A stretch of 64,000 nt of DNA from an uncultured Clostridia bacterium (GTDB lineage: Bacteria; Bacillota; Clostridia; Lachnospirales; Lachnospiraceae), in assembly GCA_947643415.1 (NCBI GenBank), contig CANRWA010000001.1, positions 107,387-171,386 on the forward strand, read 5' to 3'. Under the pieces are notes generated by a model, which saw only the letters and a program-made list of their open reading frames with translations, did not search any database and was not told the DNA's origin. Position numbers and translations under genes: made by a program. Shown piece after piece: positions 1 through 7,599 of the stretch. Each line of letters begins with the position of its first letter. Positions within the stretch are counted from its first letter, which is position 1.

Positions 1-892
1 CAAGATCGGAGAAACGGCAGTTTTCAATGGTCACATTCTCATTTGGCGTCTTATCATATTTGGACCAGTCATTATGGAATCCTTCTGTCGTCTTATCCGG
101 TGTATCCAGATTGATCGCTTCCTTCACATAATCGGATTTATTCTTTACCTTCTTGAATGAACAGTTGGTGATGCTAACATTCTGTGATGCATCAATCTCA
201 AGGAAATGGGCATTATTCATTTTCTGGAAATTGATGCCATCTACTGTAACATCCTGATTATGTCCCATAACGATACCAATGGCATCTTTCATATATTTCA
301 GGTCTATGGTTACATTTCCTTTCCCGACAAAATGGATGTTCTTCTCTCCGTTATGTCCCCCATAAACACCCTTCTTCTTGCTCTTAGACTGGCGGATCAA
401 CTGGAATATGGTGATGGATGCCGGCATTTTCTTCTTGTCTGTCTTGGTTCCCTTCACGATCTTTACACCCTTCTCAAATATAATCGTTACATTGGATGGC
501 ACCTGGATCGTATTTGTAATGGTGTATGTCCCCTTTTTCAGGATAAGAGTTCCCTTTCCTGCTTTTTGGAATTTCTCCATATAAGAACGGATCGTAAAAT
601 ATGCCTTTGTCTTCTTGTTATACAGTTGTGACTTGGAAAACTTTGATGCCGCCAGCGGTTTTGTCTTCGGTGAGATCTTATAAACTTTCCCCTGCTTGTA
701 ATCATTCTCAGCAGTCGGTCCATCAGCTGGTGCCGGGGTCTCTTGTGGTGACTGCGTCTCCTGTGGTACCGGGGTCTCATCTGCCTTTATCATGATTCCA
801 TTAAAAACAGATGCTGTCATTGCAAAAACAAGACCAAACACTGCTGTTTTTTTGATCACATCTCTCTGTAAGCAGTTTTCTTTCTTATTCAT
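1..892 (-). CDS. Secreted right-handed beta-helix protein, 3' end cut off by window
   Basis: The reading frame starts at ATG 892 behind GGAAGAAGAG and stays open to the window edge, so the C-terminus (about 297 residues in) is missing. Residues 1-40 form a signal peptide: a Lys/Arg-rich start, a hydrophobic core (TAVFGLVFAMTASVF) and a short tail. A Pro/Gln/Thr linker (about 40-60) follows. The rest has the rhythm of a pectate-lyase-like parallel beta-helix: repeated strands such as GTLILKKGTYTI, VTIIFEKGVKI and NVTIENCRFSDL, spaced with Asn and Gly turns. Such proteins often bind or cleave polysaccharide outside the cell, but no catalytic residues can be assigned to the visible part. It follows the GH13 gene with a 34-bp gap and may share its transcript. 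Confidence 0.75.
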   Translation of the reverse strand, partial: MNKKENCLQRDVIKKTAVFGLVFAMTASVFNGIMIKADETPVPQETQSPQETPAPADGPTAENDYKQGKVYKISPKTKPLAASKFSKSQLYNKKTKAYFTIRSYMEKFQKAGKGTLILKKGTYTITNTIQVPSNVTIIFEKGVKIVKGTKTDKKKMPASITIFQLIRQSKSKKKGVYGGHNGEKNIHFVGKGNVTIDLKYMKDAIGIVMGHNQDVTVDGINFQKMNNAHFLEIDASQNVSITNCSFKKVKNKSDYVKEAINLDTPDKTTEGFHNDWSKYDKTPNENVTIENCRFSDL

Positions 893-926
893 TATTTTCA
901 CTCTTCTTCCTTTCATTCCATAATTG

Positions 927-2237
927 TTATTTTTCCATTTTCCAAAAAGCTGCAGAATATGGCGGAAGTTCACTTCCACCACCAAAATCATGGGATTCTC
1001 CCGTGATCAGATCTTCAGCCATGCCACATCCGGCATCAAAATGTGCTGTATATGGCTCATCCGATGCGTTCACTGCCACCAGAACCCTCTCACCCTCACA
1101 GGCACGTTCAAAGATACACTGGTGATTGGTTAGTACTATATTGTGAAAATTACCATAATTTAAAGCTTTACTTCCCTTCTTTGCCTCAGCCAGCTTTGCG
1201 ATCCATTCTGCCAGTTCTCCGAACTCTGGTTCTTCAAAACTGACACGGAGTGCCGGATCTCCCTGGCTCTTTTCTCCCTTTGCCCCCCATTCACTCCCAT
1301 AGTATACACATGGGATGCCTGGCATGCCAAAGCACACCGCATAGATTAATGGCAGATGCTTCTCATTTGCCAGAACACTGGCAATGCGGCTCACATCATG
1401 ATTATCCACAAAGCTCAGCAAATGCTTTCCCTTATACAAAGTCCAGTTCTCTGGACCAAACTGTCTTGCCAGGGAATGGCAGATCTCAAACATGTTCATG
1501 CTGTTAAAACTGGAGTGCAGTCCCTTATAGCACTCATAATTAGTCACAGAATGGCACATTTCATCATTCATCCACTGCTTATAATCTCCATGCAGTGTCT
1601 CCCCTACCAGGTAAAAATCTTCTTTCAGGGAATCCGTGAACTGACGCAGCCGTTTCAAGAATCCCTGGTCCAGGCAATATGCCACATCCAGGCGCAGCCC
1701 GTCTATATCAAAGACCTCTACCCAGTATTTTACGGCATCAAAAATGTGCTGCACCACCTCTTCATTATGAAGATTCAGTTTCACCAGATCATAGTTTCCT
1801 TCCCAGCCCTCGTACCAGAGACCATCGTTATAGCCGGAATTCCCGCCAAAATCAATATGGAACCAGTCGCGGTAGCGTGAATTCTCCCGGTTCTCAAGCA
1901 CGTCCTGAAACGCCCAGAATCCCCTTCCCACATGATTGAACACACCATCCAGGACAATCCGGATATCTGCTTTGTGCAGCTCCTCACACACTTTGGAAAA
2001 ATCCTCATTCGTTCCCAGCCGGCAGTCTATCTTCTTATAATCTCTTGTATTGTATCCATGGGTATCTGATTCAAATACCGGAGAGAAATAGACTGCATTT
2101 GCGCCTAGCTTTCCAATATGCGGAATCCAGTCAATCACCTTAAGGATACGGGATTTCTTCTCCCCATCATTCTCAAATGGTGCACCACAGAATCCTAACG
2201 GATATATCTGATAAAATACACTTTCATATGCCCACAT
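927..2237 (-). CDS. GH13 alpha-amylase-family glycosidase (maltodextrin glucosidase/neopullulanase-like)
   Basis: This 436-residue TIM-barrel hydrolase acts on alpha-glucosidic bonds of short maltodextrins. All four GH13 motifs are visible: DGVFNH (97-102), GLRLDVA with nucleophile Asp184, VGETLHG with acid/base Glu213, and FVDNHD with Asp281. There is no signal peptide, so it is cytoplasmic. The N-terminal carbohydrate module of classic neopullulanases is absent because the barrel starts within the first ten residues (YQIYPLGF). A short beta-domain closes the C-terminus (about 370-436). The substrate cannot be fixed from sequence; CAZy subfamily placement would narrow it. It is preceded by a good sigma-A promoter at 2301-2329 and followed by the beta-helix gene. 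Confidence 0.9.
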   Translation of the reverse strand: MWAYESVFYQIYPLGFCGAPFENDGEKKSRILKVIDWIPHIGKLGANAVYFSPVFESDTHGYNTRDYKKIDCRLGTNEDFSKVCEELHKADIRIVLDGVFNHVGRGFWAFQDVLENRENSRYRDWFHIDFGGNSGYNDGLWYEGWEGNYDLVKLNLHNEEVVQHIFDAVKYWVEVFDIDGLRLDVAYCLDQGFLKRLRQFTDSLKEDFYLVGETLHGDYKQWMNDEMCHSVTNYECYKGLHSSFNSMNMFEICHSLARQFGPENWTLYKGKHLLSFVDNHDVSRIASVLANEKHLPLIYAVCFGMPGIPCVYYGSEWGAKGEKSQGDPALRVSFEEPEFGELAEWIAKLAEAKKGSKALNYGNFHNIVLTNHQCIFERACEGERVLVAVNASDEPYTAHFDAGCGMAEDLITGESHDFGGGSELPPYSAAFWKMEK

Positions 2238-2300
2238 CTTTATGTCCTCCTTGCCACTTTCTGTAGAAATATTCGATATCAGAGCAAATCTACGTTATCT

Positions 2301-2329
2301 AATATACTACAATTCCCCTTTTTTGACAA
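2301..2329 (-). promoter_or_regulatory. Sigma-A type promoter of the GH13 gene
   Basis: On the minus strand TTGTCA (2324-2329) and TATATT (2301-2306) are 17 bp apart. The start codon is about 60 bases downstream. No catabolite-response element was recognised near it. Confidence 0.65.
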
Positions 2330-2400
2330 GTGACGGACGTCAATTTCAACAGAAGATGCCCTGGCCAAGGTGTAAAAATTAACATCTGTTTTTCCACAAT

Positions 2401-2907
2401 TTAAAATTTAATCTTAAAATCGTGCCCGCCGATTCGGAGCTTCGCATTCCTGAGATGCTGGCTAAAGAACAGGTATTTATTCATCTGAATCGTCTTTCCA
2501 CGGTATTTCACAGAATCTCTTCCTGCCAGAACCTGTTTCGCCGCCCTGACACATTGTGCCCGCGCACCTTTTTTGTAAGAGCCCTTGCTGTACTTCTTCA
2601 GCTCCCTGGCATATTTCCCTGTCCGCACAGGGGTGAACTGGCCTCTCTGCTTAATCACTTTTTCCACTGTATTTGGAAATTTACCGGATCTTTTACGGTT
2701 CATGATGACAATCCCCACAGCAAGCTTGCCTGCATAACTCTGGTTTCCCGCTTCACAGAATATAATGGACGCCATCATTTTAACTTCCTTACTTGTATAT
2801 TCATCATCCCACTCAGCAGCTTTCGAAAGTGTTGTACCTGACAGAGACATAACACCTGCCAGTACAAAAACCGCTATCATACGCACTACTAAAGTTTTGA
2901 ATTTCAT
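2401..2907 (-). CDS. Secreted SleB/CwlJ-type cell-wall hydrolase (Hydrolase_2)
   Basis: This is a 168-residue exported peptidoglycan hydrolase of the SleB/CwlJ fold. The ATG at 2907 is chosen because GGGAGG lies six bases ahead; an in-frame upstream GTG at 2931 would bury that site. Residues 1-33 are a signal peptide. The domain then runs through EVKMMASIIFCEAGNQ, containing the conserved catalytic Glu of the family (..EAGNQ), then AVGIVIMNR and RGQFTPV, and ends GGHDF. There is no peptidoglycan-binding domain, unlike spore SleB, so a vegetative role is as likely as a germination role. A second member of the family lies at 5620-6285. Both have the same WalR-type box upstream. Confidence 0.88.
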   Translation of the reverse strand: MKFKTLVVRMIAVFVLAGVMSLSGTTLSKAAEWDDEYTSKEVKMMASIIFCEAGNQSYAGKLAVGIVIMNRKRSGKFPNTVEKVIKQRGQFTPVRTGKYARELKKYSKGSYKKGARAQCVRAAKQVLAGRDSVKYRGKTIQMNKYLFFSQHLRNAKLRIGGHDFKIKF

Positions 2908-2999
2908 AGTGACCTCCCAAAAGGTTACCACCTGTAACAGTAGGATATCAATTCATTACAACTGCACAAATGATTTTTGTAATATTTTTGAATCTCTTT

Positions 3000-3016
3000 T
3001 GTAACATTTATGTAAT
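3000..3016 (+). promoter_or_regulatory. WalR/YycF-type box (TGTAAC-N5-TGTAAT)
   Basis: The sequence TGTAACATTTATGTAAT fits the WalR consensus TGTWAH-N5-TGTWAH exactly. It lies just downstream of the hydrolase -10 element at 3018-3023, over the expected transcription start and in reverse orientation to the gene. That position would favour repression by roadblock, but this is inferred from position only. Confidence 0.5.
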
Positions 3017-3017
3017 A

Positions 3018-3045
3018 ATTGTATCATACTTTTTTAAAAAATCAA
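3018..3045 (-). promoter_or_regulatory. Sigma-A type promoter of the first cell-wall hydrolase gene
   Basis: On the minus strand TTGATT (3040-3045) and TACAAT (3018-3023) are separated by 16 bp. The 5' leader of about 100 bases to the ATG at 2907 is AT-rich and begins inside the WalR-type box. Confidence 0.6.
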
Positions 3046-3056
3046 CCCTCTGTAAC

Positions 3057-3094
3057 AAAAAAACCGCCCTTTCTTTCCAGAAAGCACGGTTTTC
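3057..3094 (-). terminator. Rho-independent terminator downstream of thrC-hisA
   Basis: On the minus strand an AAAACCG...CGGTTTT outer stem and a CTTTCT/AGAAAG inner stem are followed by a T-rich run. It lies 29 bp after the hisA stop codon. Confidence 0.7.
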
Positions 3095-3122
3095 CGTAGA
3101 AAATCATAATTTTCCAATTTCT

Positions 3123-3899
3123 TCAATTTCTAAAATTCGTAACAATTTCATTAAATTTAAGAGTGCCGCCAAACAGATCCAATGCACTGCCTACCGTAAA
3201 ATTCACCCTGTCCCTCCCTATTTTCTGAATTGTCCGGATATCTTCCATGGTACCAATGCCTCCGGCATATGTTACAGGGACAGGACTCTCTGCTGAGAGT
3301 ATCTGTAATAACTCCTCGTCCACTCCCGTTCCCGTTCCCTCTACATTGACTGCATGAACCAGAAATTCATCACAGAAGGAACTAAGTTGCTGAATCAGAC
3401 TCTCACTCAGCGGCTGTCTGGTATACTTCTGCCAGCGGTCTGTCACCACATAATAGTCCCCTTCCCTTTTCCGGCAGCTCAGATCCAGTACCAGATGTTT
3501 CTTCCCTATTTTCGATATCAGCTCTTCCAGCCTGTCATACCGGATCTCACCGTCTACAAACACATAAGATGTGACAATGACATGACTGGCTCCCATATCG
3601 AGGAAGGAAGCAGCATTCTCCGCTGTCACACCGCCGCCGATCTGCAGCGCTCCCTGCCATACCTTAAGGGCATCTGCCGCCTGCTCAAGATCTGCCTGAT
3701 AATAGGGGCTGTCCTTTCCGTTTAACAGAATAATGTGACCGCCCCGCAGCCCCTTTTCCCTGTATAAACGGGCATAATCCCCAGCTCCCATCTCCGAGAC
3801 GAAATTTTCTTTCGCAAAATCATTATCATCGGTAAGTGTACCGCCAATGATCTGCTTCACTTTTCCATTATGTATATCAATACAAGGCCTGAATTCCAT
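3123..3899 (-). CDS. hisA: HisA, eukaryotic (HIS6-like) type: ProFAR isomerase
   Basis: This 258-residue TIM-barrel enzyme isomerises ProFAR to PRFAR in histidine synthesis. The sequence resembles yeast HIS6 rather than the usual bacterial HisA: CIDIHNGKVKQIIGGTL at 6-22, QIGGGV, VLDLSCRK, DEFLVHAVNVEG and VGSALDLFGG all have near-identical counterparts in HIS6 (comparison from memory). The first catalytic Asp is in CIDIHNGK; the second acidic residue falls in the NVEGTG segment. It starts six bases after the thrC stop, so the two genes are co-transcribed and separate from any his operon in the window. I am confident of the function and fairly confident of the eukaryotic-type subclass. Confidence 0.9.
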   Translation of the reverse strand: MEFRPCIDIHNGKVKQIIGGTLTDDNDFAKENFVSEMGAGDYARLYREKGLRGGHIILLNGKDSPYYQADLEQAADALKVWQGALQIGGGVTAENAASFLDMGASHVIVTSYVFVDGEIRYDRLEELISKIGKKHLVLDLSCRKREGDYYVVTDRWQKYTRQPLSESLIQQLSSFCDEFLVHAVNVEGTGTGVDEELLQILSAESPVPVTYAGGIGTMEDIRTIQKIGRDRVNFTVGSALDLFGGTLKFNEIVTNFRN

Positions 3900-3905
3900 T
3901 TCTTA

Positions 3906-5390
3906 TTATAACCCCAGAATCTTCTCAACGGTTTTCTGCATCTCGCTCTTGTCACATACTGTGTCGTGCAGCACGGGAGCAGTGCGGATCTCCTCAATCG
4001 CTGCCGGAATTTTAACACCAGATAAGCGGTTCAGCTCATCTACCAGTTCAAAATCACCCATCTTGTCATATTTTTCTTTATCAATGGAATCCGTTACGCT
4101 CCTGGTAAACTTGTAAGGGCTTGCTGTGGAGGCAATGACAGTAGGAACCCCACTCTCCCTCGCTTTTTCATAATATACATGGGCTGCCACTGCTGTATGG
4201 GTATCCATAATATAATCTGCCGTCTGGTACATCTTGCGGATCATCCCGGCAGTCTGCTCCTCTGTGGCATATCCTCCAACAAAACAGGAAAGTTCCTCCT
4301 TCATCTCTGATGTGATCTCATACTCACCCTGGTCTGCCAGGGCATCCATCAGCGTCTTTGTCTTATCTGCATCCTCCCCGGCGATACGATAGATCAGACG
4401 TTCCAGATTACTGGAGATCAGAATATCCATCGATGGCGAGGAAGTCAGTATGAATTCTCTTTTTCTGTCATATTTTCCTGTCTCAAAGAAATCAAAAAGT
4501 ACTTTATTCTCATTGGAAGCACAATACAGGGTCTCAATGGGGACACCCATATTCCTGGCATAATATGCTGCCAGAATATTCCCGAAATTCCCTGTAGGAA
4601 CCACTACATTGATCTTATCTCCTGCCTTGATCTCTCCCTGTTTCATCAGTTGTCCATAGGACCATACATAGTAGACAATCTGTGGCACAAGGCGTCCGAT
4701 GTTAATGGAGTTCGCAGAAGAGAACTGATACCCTTTCTCATCCATCCGTTCTGCCAGCTCTGCAGAGCCAAACATCTTCTTCACACCAGTCTGGGCATCA
4801 TCAAAATTTCCTATGATCCCCACTACATTAGTATTGTCACCTTTCTGTGTCAGCATCTGTTTCTCCTGGATGGGGCTGACACCATCCTTTGGGTAAAATA
4901 CAATAATACTTGTCCCAGGCACGTCTGCAAAACCGGCAAGAGCTGCCTTTCCGGTATCTCCAGATGTAGCAGTCAATATCACGATCTCATTCTTTACCCC
5001 ATTTTTCTTCGCTGAAGTAGTCATAAGATAGGGCAGGATGGAAAGCGCCATATCCTTGAATGCAATGGTCCTTCCATGAAACAGTTCCAGATAGAAAGCA
5101 CCATCCTTCTTTACCAGGGGCGCAATCTCCTCTGTGTCAAATTTATCGTCATAAGCACCCCGGATACAGGCTTTCAGTTCCTCTTCCGTAAAATCAGTAA
5201 GGAAAAGTTTCATCACCTCATAGGCAGTTTCCTGGTAAGTGAGGGAAGGCAGCCTGTCAAGCGGTATATCCAGCATCGGAACTGCATCTGGCACAAACAA
5301 GCCGCCGTCCTCTGCCAGCCCCTTCAGTATCGCCTGAGAAGCTGTTACCTTATCGCTGTTACTGCGGGTACTTTTATACATGATACTCAT
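3906..5390 (-). CDS. thrC: Threonine synthase
   Basis: This PLP enzyme of 494 residues converts O-phosphohomoserine to threonine. The PLP lysine sits in GRTIAFKDMALS. The phosphate-binding loop is TSGDTGKAAL, and the N-terminal YKSTRS and LFVPD segments are typical of the long, plant/fungal/clostridial-type ThrC. The ATG at 5390 follows GGAGG by six bases; the upstream in-frame extension to 5468 runs through a palindromic repeat and is not coding. It heads a two-gene operon with hisA. The leader (5391-5620) carries a three-hairpin insertion described separately. Confidence 0.96.
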   Translation of the reverse strand: MSIMYKSTRSNSDKVTASQAILKGLAEDGGLFVPDAVPMLDIPLDRLPSLTYQETAYEVMKLFLTDFTEEELKACIRGAYDDKFDTEEIAPLVKKDGAFYLELFHGRTIAFKDMALSILPYLMTTSAKKNGVKNEIVILTATSGDTGKAALAGFADVPGTSIIVFYPKDGVSPIQEKQMLTQKGDNTNVVGIIGNFDDAQTGVKKMFGSAELAERMDEKGYQFSSANSINIGRLVPQIVYYVWSYGQLMKQGEIKAGDKINVVVPTGNFGNILAAYYARNMGVPIETLYCASNENKVLFDFFETGKYDRKREFILTSSPSMDILISSNLERLIYRIAGEDADKTKTLMDALADQGEYEITSEMKEELSCFVGGYATEEQTAGMIRKMYQTADYIMDTHTAVAAHVYYEKARESGVPTVIASTASPYKFTRSVTDSIDKEKYDKMGDFELVDELNRLSGVKIPAAIEEIRTAPVLHDTVCDKSEMQKTVEKILGL

Positions 5391-5394
5391 AATA

Positions 5395-5548
5395 ATCCTC
5401 CATTCCAAAGCGTTAGCGAAGGAAGCACGAGCAAAAAACAGCGAAGCTGTTTTTGCTCTGTGCATCAATACTATTTGTGACGCTTCGACACAAATAGTGG
5501 TGCGAAAAATAAGCTATCGAGCTTATTTTTCACACTGATCCTCCATTC
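5395..5548 (-). repeat. Three-palindrome element flanked by 11-bp direct repeats in the thrC leader
   Basis: ATCCTCCATTC occurs at 5395-5405 and again at 5538-5548. Between the copies lie three hairpins: GAGC..GCTC (5429-5458, near-perfect 13-14 bp arms), ACTATTTGTG/CACAAATAGT (5470-5498) and GAAAAATAAGCT/AGCTTATTTTTC (5504-5531, perfect). The duplicated word contains the thrC ribosome binding site, so the arrangement looks like insertion of a small palindromic element with target duplication. It could equally be folded leader RNA. No transposase is nearby. Confidence 0.65.
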
Positions 5549-5619
5549 GTACACATTATTGCACATATCAGGTTTTTGCAATCATTAGAATATCATGTTT
5601 CGAAAAAATTTACAATAGC

Positions 5620-6285
5620 CTATCTGAAAAACTCATGGCACCCATACCGGAACAGCCTGCTCAGGTCACGGTCAAACCACGCCACATTGGCTGCTGTGGA
5701 TCCTGCACGGTACATAAAATACAGTGCCCCTTCCGAATAATCTGCCCCTTTCAACATGCGGCGCACAGCCTCTTTCGTCTTGTCCGATATCTTTACTCTG
5801 TAATAACTTCCATTTGAAACAGGTGAGAACTGTCCTGATTCAAAGACAACTCCCCTGACAGTATCTGGAAACTCCTTTGACTTTATACGGTTAACCACTA
5901 CATTTGCTACAAGGATCCTTCCCTTCACACTCTGATCCCCAGCTTCTGCCTCCACGATCCTTTCAAGGATCTGACGGTCCTTCTGATCCAGAACAAGCCC
6001 CTTTACATGGTATTTTTTCTCTTGTTCCACTGCCCTTGCCTGACGGCGGCTCGTTTCATCCAGATGCTCACTGGCATTGCGTTCCCCAGGCTCTGTCGCC
6101 CGCACTCCCTGACGGAATAGTCTCTGATTTTCCTCTAGAAGACACAGATTTTCTGTCATAATCTTTACATCTGCCGCTGTCCCTGCGATATAACAGTTCC
6201 GGTCTTCTGGATACCATCCCACAGCAAGAGAAGAGAGCATAAGGACATACACACTATACAAAATTTTCACATTGTTTTTCTTCAA
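5620..6285 (-). CDS. Secreted SleB/CwlJ-type cell-wall hydrolase (second copy)
   Basis: This is an exported 221-residue peptidoglycan hydrolase of the Hydrolase_2 family. The start is taken as TTG 6285 because GGAGG lies eight bases ahead and the protein then opens with a textbook signal peptide (MKKNNVKILYSVYVLML); the in-frame ATG at 6327 has no ribosome binding site. A helical, charged spacer (about residues 40-100) leads to the domain: RIVEAEAGDQ with the predicted catalytic Glu, VVNRIKSKEFPD, ESGQFSPV, and the end GCHEFFR. It diverges from the AP2 gene, and an exact WalR-type box lies in the shared upstream region at 6340-6356. Confidence 0.85.
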   Translation of the reverse strand: MKKNNVKILYSVYVLMLSSLAVGWYPEDRNCYIAGTAADVKIMTENLCLLEENQRLFRQGVRATEPGERNASEHLDETSRRQARAVEQEKKYHVKGLVLDQKDRQILERIVEAEAGDQSVKGRILVANVVVNRIKSKEFPDTVRGVVFESGQFSPVSNGSYYRVKISDKTKEAVRRMLKGADYSEGALYFMYRAGSTAANVAWFDRDLSRLFRYGCHEFFR

Positions 6286-6339
6286 AATGGACACCTCCTG
6301 CATGTCTTTATCTGGAGTATATGCCATTTTTGTTAATTT

Positions 6340-6356
6340 ATTACATAAATGTTACA
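6340..6356 (-). promoter_or_regulatory. WalR/YycF-type box upstream of second hydrolase
   Basis: TGTAACATTTATGTAAT on the minus strand is identical in all 17 bases to the box at 3000-3016. It lies about 18 bp upstream of a possible -10 (TATACT, 6316-6321) that lacks a good -35, an arrangement compatible with activation. It also lies upstream of the plus-strand AP2-gene promoter. Confidence 0.5.
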
Positions 6357-6369
6357 AAATAATTAAAAT

Positions 6370-6398
6370 TAGACCAAAGAAATAAAATATGGTACAAT
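6370..6398 (+). promoter_or_regulatory. Possible sigma-A promoter of the AP2/HNH gene
   Basis: TAGACC (6370-6375) and TACAAT (6393-6398) are 17 bp apart. The -10 is strong and the -35 matches four of six bases. The ATG is 34 bases further on. Confidence 0.45.
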
Positions 6399-6431
6399 AT
6401 ATCGAAGAAAGCCAAAGGAGGAATCGGATCT

Positions 6432-7235
6432 ATGCTGCCAGGGGTATATCATGCCAGAAAAAAAGATGGAACCGAATATTTCCGCAGTTCCATCACCCAT
6501 AAAAATAAACATATCAGCCTTGGGAGCTTCCCCACAGAAGGGGAAGCATATTGTGCCTATACATTCGCCGGCCAGCTTCTTCATAACAGGACACTGGTAT
6601 TAGAGGACTATGGCAGATATACCGTTCCCTTCTCCTTTGCCAAATGGGTCACTCTTATAAATTTCCGCGATAATGGCATGTACATCAAGACTCCGATCTA
6701 CCTGAAAAAGAACTTTTTTCACTATTATTTTGATCCAGATGACTTCCTCACTTTCGACATTGATGACCTGTTTTACTACTCCAGGCACAGTATCAGCCGC
6801 CGTGGCGGCCATCTCTTTGTGGCAGACTATGGTATGCAGGTAAACATCCTCTCCCGTTATGGCATCCGCAATTATGCCGTTGCTGGCAGGGATTTCCGTT
6901 TCATCAATGGGGATAATAAAGATTTCCGCTATGCAAATATCGAGATCATCAACCGCTTTTACGGAGTATTTTGTATCCAGAAAAATAATTCCCTTATCTA
7001 TGAAGCCAGAATCCATGGCAATGGTGACTGGATCATCGGCCGGTACAAAACAGAGACAGAGGCAGCCATTGCATACAACAAAGCTGCCTCTGTCCTGATC
7101 ACGAAAGGATATCACAAAGAATACCCTGCTAATTACATTGAGGAACTATCTGCCTCCGAATATCATGAGATCTACAAAAATGTAACGATCTCCAGCCGGA
7201 TCATGAACCTCACACCACGCCAAGAACATAGATAA
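6432..7235 (+). CDS. AP2-like DNA-binding protein with a degenerate HNH core
   Basis: The 267-residue protein has two AP2/ERF-like modules, at about 3-52 (GVYHARK.. ISLGSFPTEGEA) and 176-236 (YGVFCIQKN.. IIGRYKTETEAAIAYNKAA). They flank a segment at about 105-174 that lines up with HNH homing endonucleases (FRFINGDNKDFRYANI). The pair of histidines expected before ING is replaced by Arg-Phe, so nuclease activity is unlikely. AP2-HNH proteins are usually homing endonucleases of introns or phages; here the gene stands alone with AAAGGAGG ten bases ahead of the ATG. I infer a domesticated DNA-binding protein whose target is unknown. Its last 26 bases overlap the convergent DUF6142 gene. Confidence 0.7.
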   Translation: MLPGVYHARKKDGTEYFRSSITHKNKHISLGSFPTEGEAYCAYTFAGQLLHNRTLVLEDYGRYTVPFSFAKWVTLINFRDNGMYIKTPIYLKKNFFHYYFDPDDFLTFDIDDLFYYSRHSISRRGGHLFVADYGMQVNILSRYGIRNYAVAGRDFRFINGDNKDFRYANIEIINRFYGVFCIQKNNSLIYEARIHGNGDWIIGRYKTETEAAIAYNKAASVLITKGYHKEYPANYIEELSASEYHEIYKNVTISSRIMNLTPRQEHR

Positions 7236-7539
7236 GGATACAGAATAGAATGACGGTCACATTCAACACTGTCCCAACGGCGGGTGTTGCCATATAGATC
7301 TCATCCTTTTTATAACATCTTGCCGCCATCACAAATCCAACAATACCAGCCACAAGTACGAGCAGACCATATATACCGAAAAGAAAATCGGCATTCCCTT
7401 TCACCGAACTGGATACCAGGCAAAGCGTCACCAGCGCAGCCAGCGCCATGACGCCAATTATCACAGACACAATTCCGCCCGCTGGATGCGTCTTATCTGT
7501 AAATTGAATCTTCCTTCGACTGCCGAAACGAATCTGCAT
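7210..7539 (-). CDS. Small membrane protein, DUF6142-like
   Basis: This 109-residue protein has a basic N-terminus (IRFGSRRKIQFTDKTHPAGG) followed by three hydrophobic segments at about 24-44, 52-73 and 86-108. The FTDKTH start and three-helix layout match the DUF6142 family of Lachnospiraceae, whose function is unknown. It has a GAGGGGG ribosome binding site. A perfect 18-bp-arm palindrome lies directly upstream (7560-7597). The 3' end overlaps the opposite AP2 gene by 26 bp. Confidence 0.7.
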   Translation of the reverse strand: MQIRFGSRRKIQFTDKTHPAGGIVSVIIGVMALAALVTLCLVSSSVKGNADFLFGIYGLLVLVAGIVGFVMAARCYKKDEIYMATPAVGTVLNVTVILFCILIYVLGVV

Positions 7540-7559
7540 CTGTCTCGCCCCCTCTTTTT

Positions 7560-7597
7560 GTTACTTATCATACCCTGTCCAGGGTATGATAAGTAAC
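7560..7597. repeat. Perfect palindrome, 18-bp arms with 2-nt loop
   Basis: GTTACTTATCATACCCTG at 7560-7577 is repeated exactly inverted at 7580-7597. Neither side has a long T-run, so it is not a classical terminator. It lies three bases beyond the vanZ-like stop and about 20 bases before the DUF6142 gene, where a hairpin could end one transcript or act on the next. Confidence 0.7.
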
Positions 7598-7599
7598 CT

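Noticed and set aside
5391..5468. N-terminal extension of thrC
   Set aside because: It reads through the palindromic element and hides the GGAGG that serves ATG 5390.
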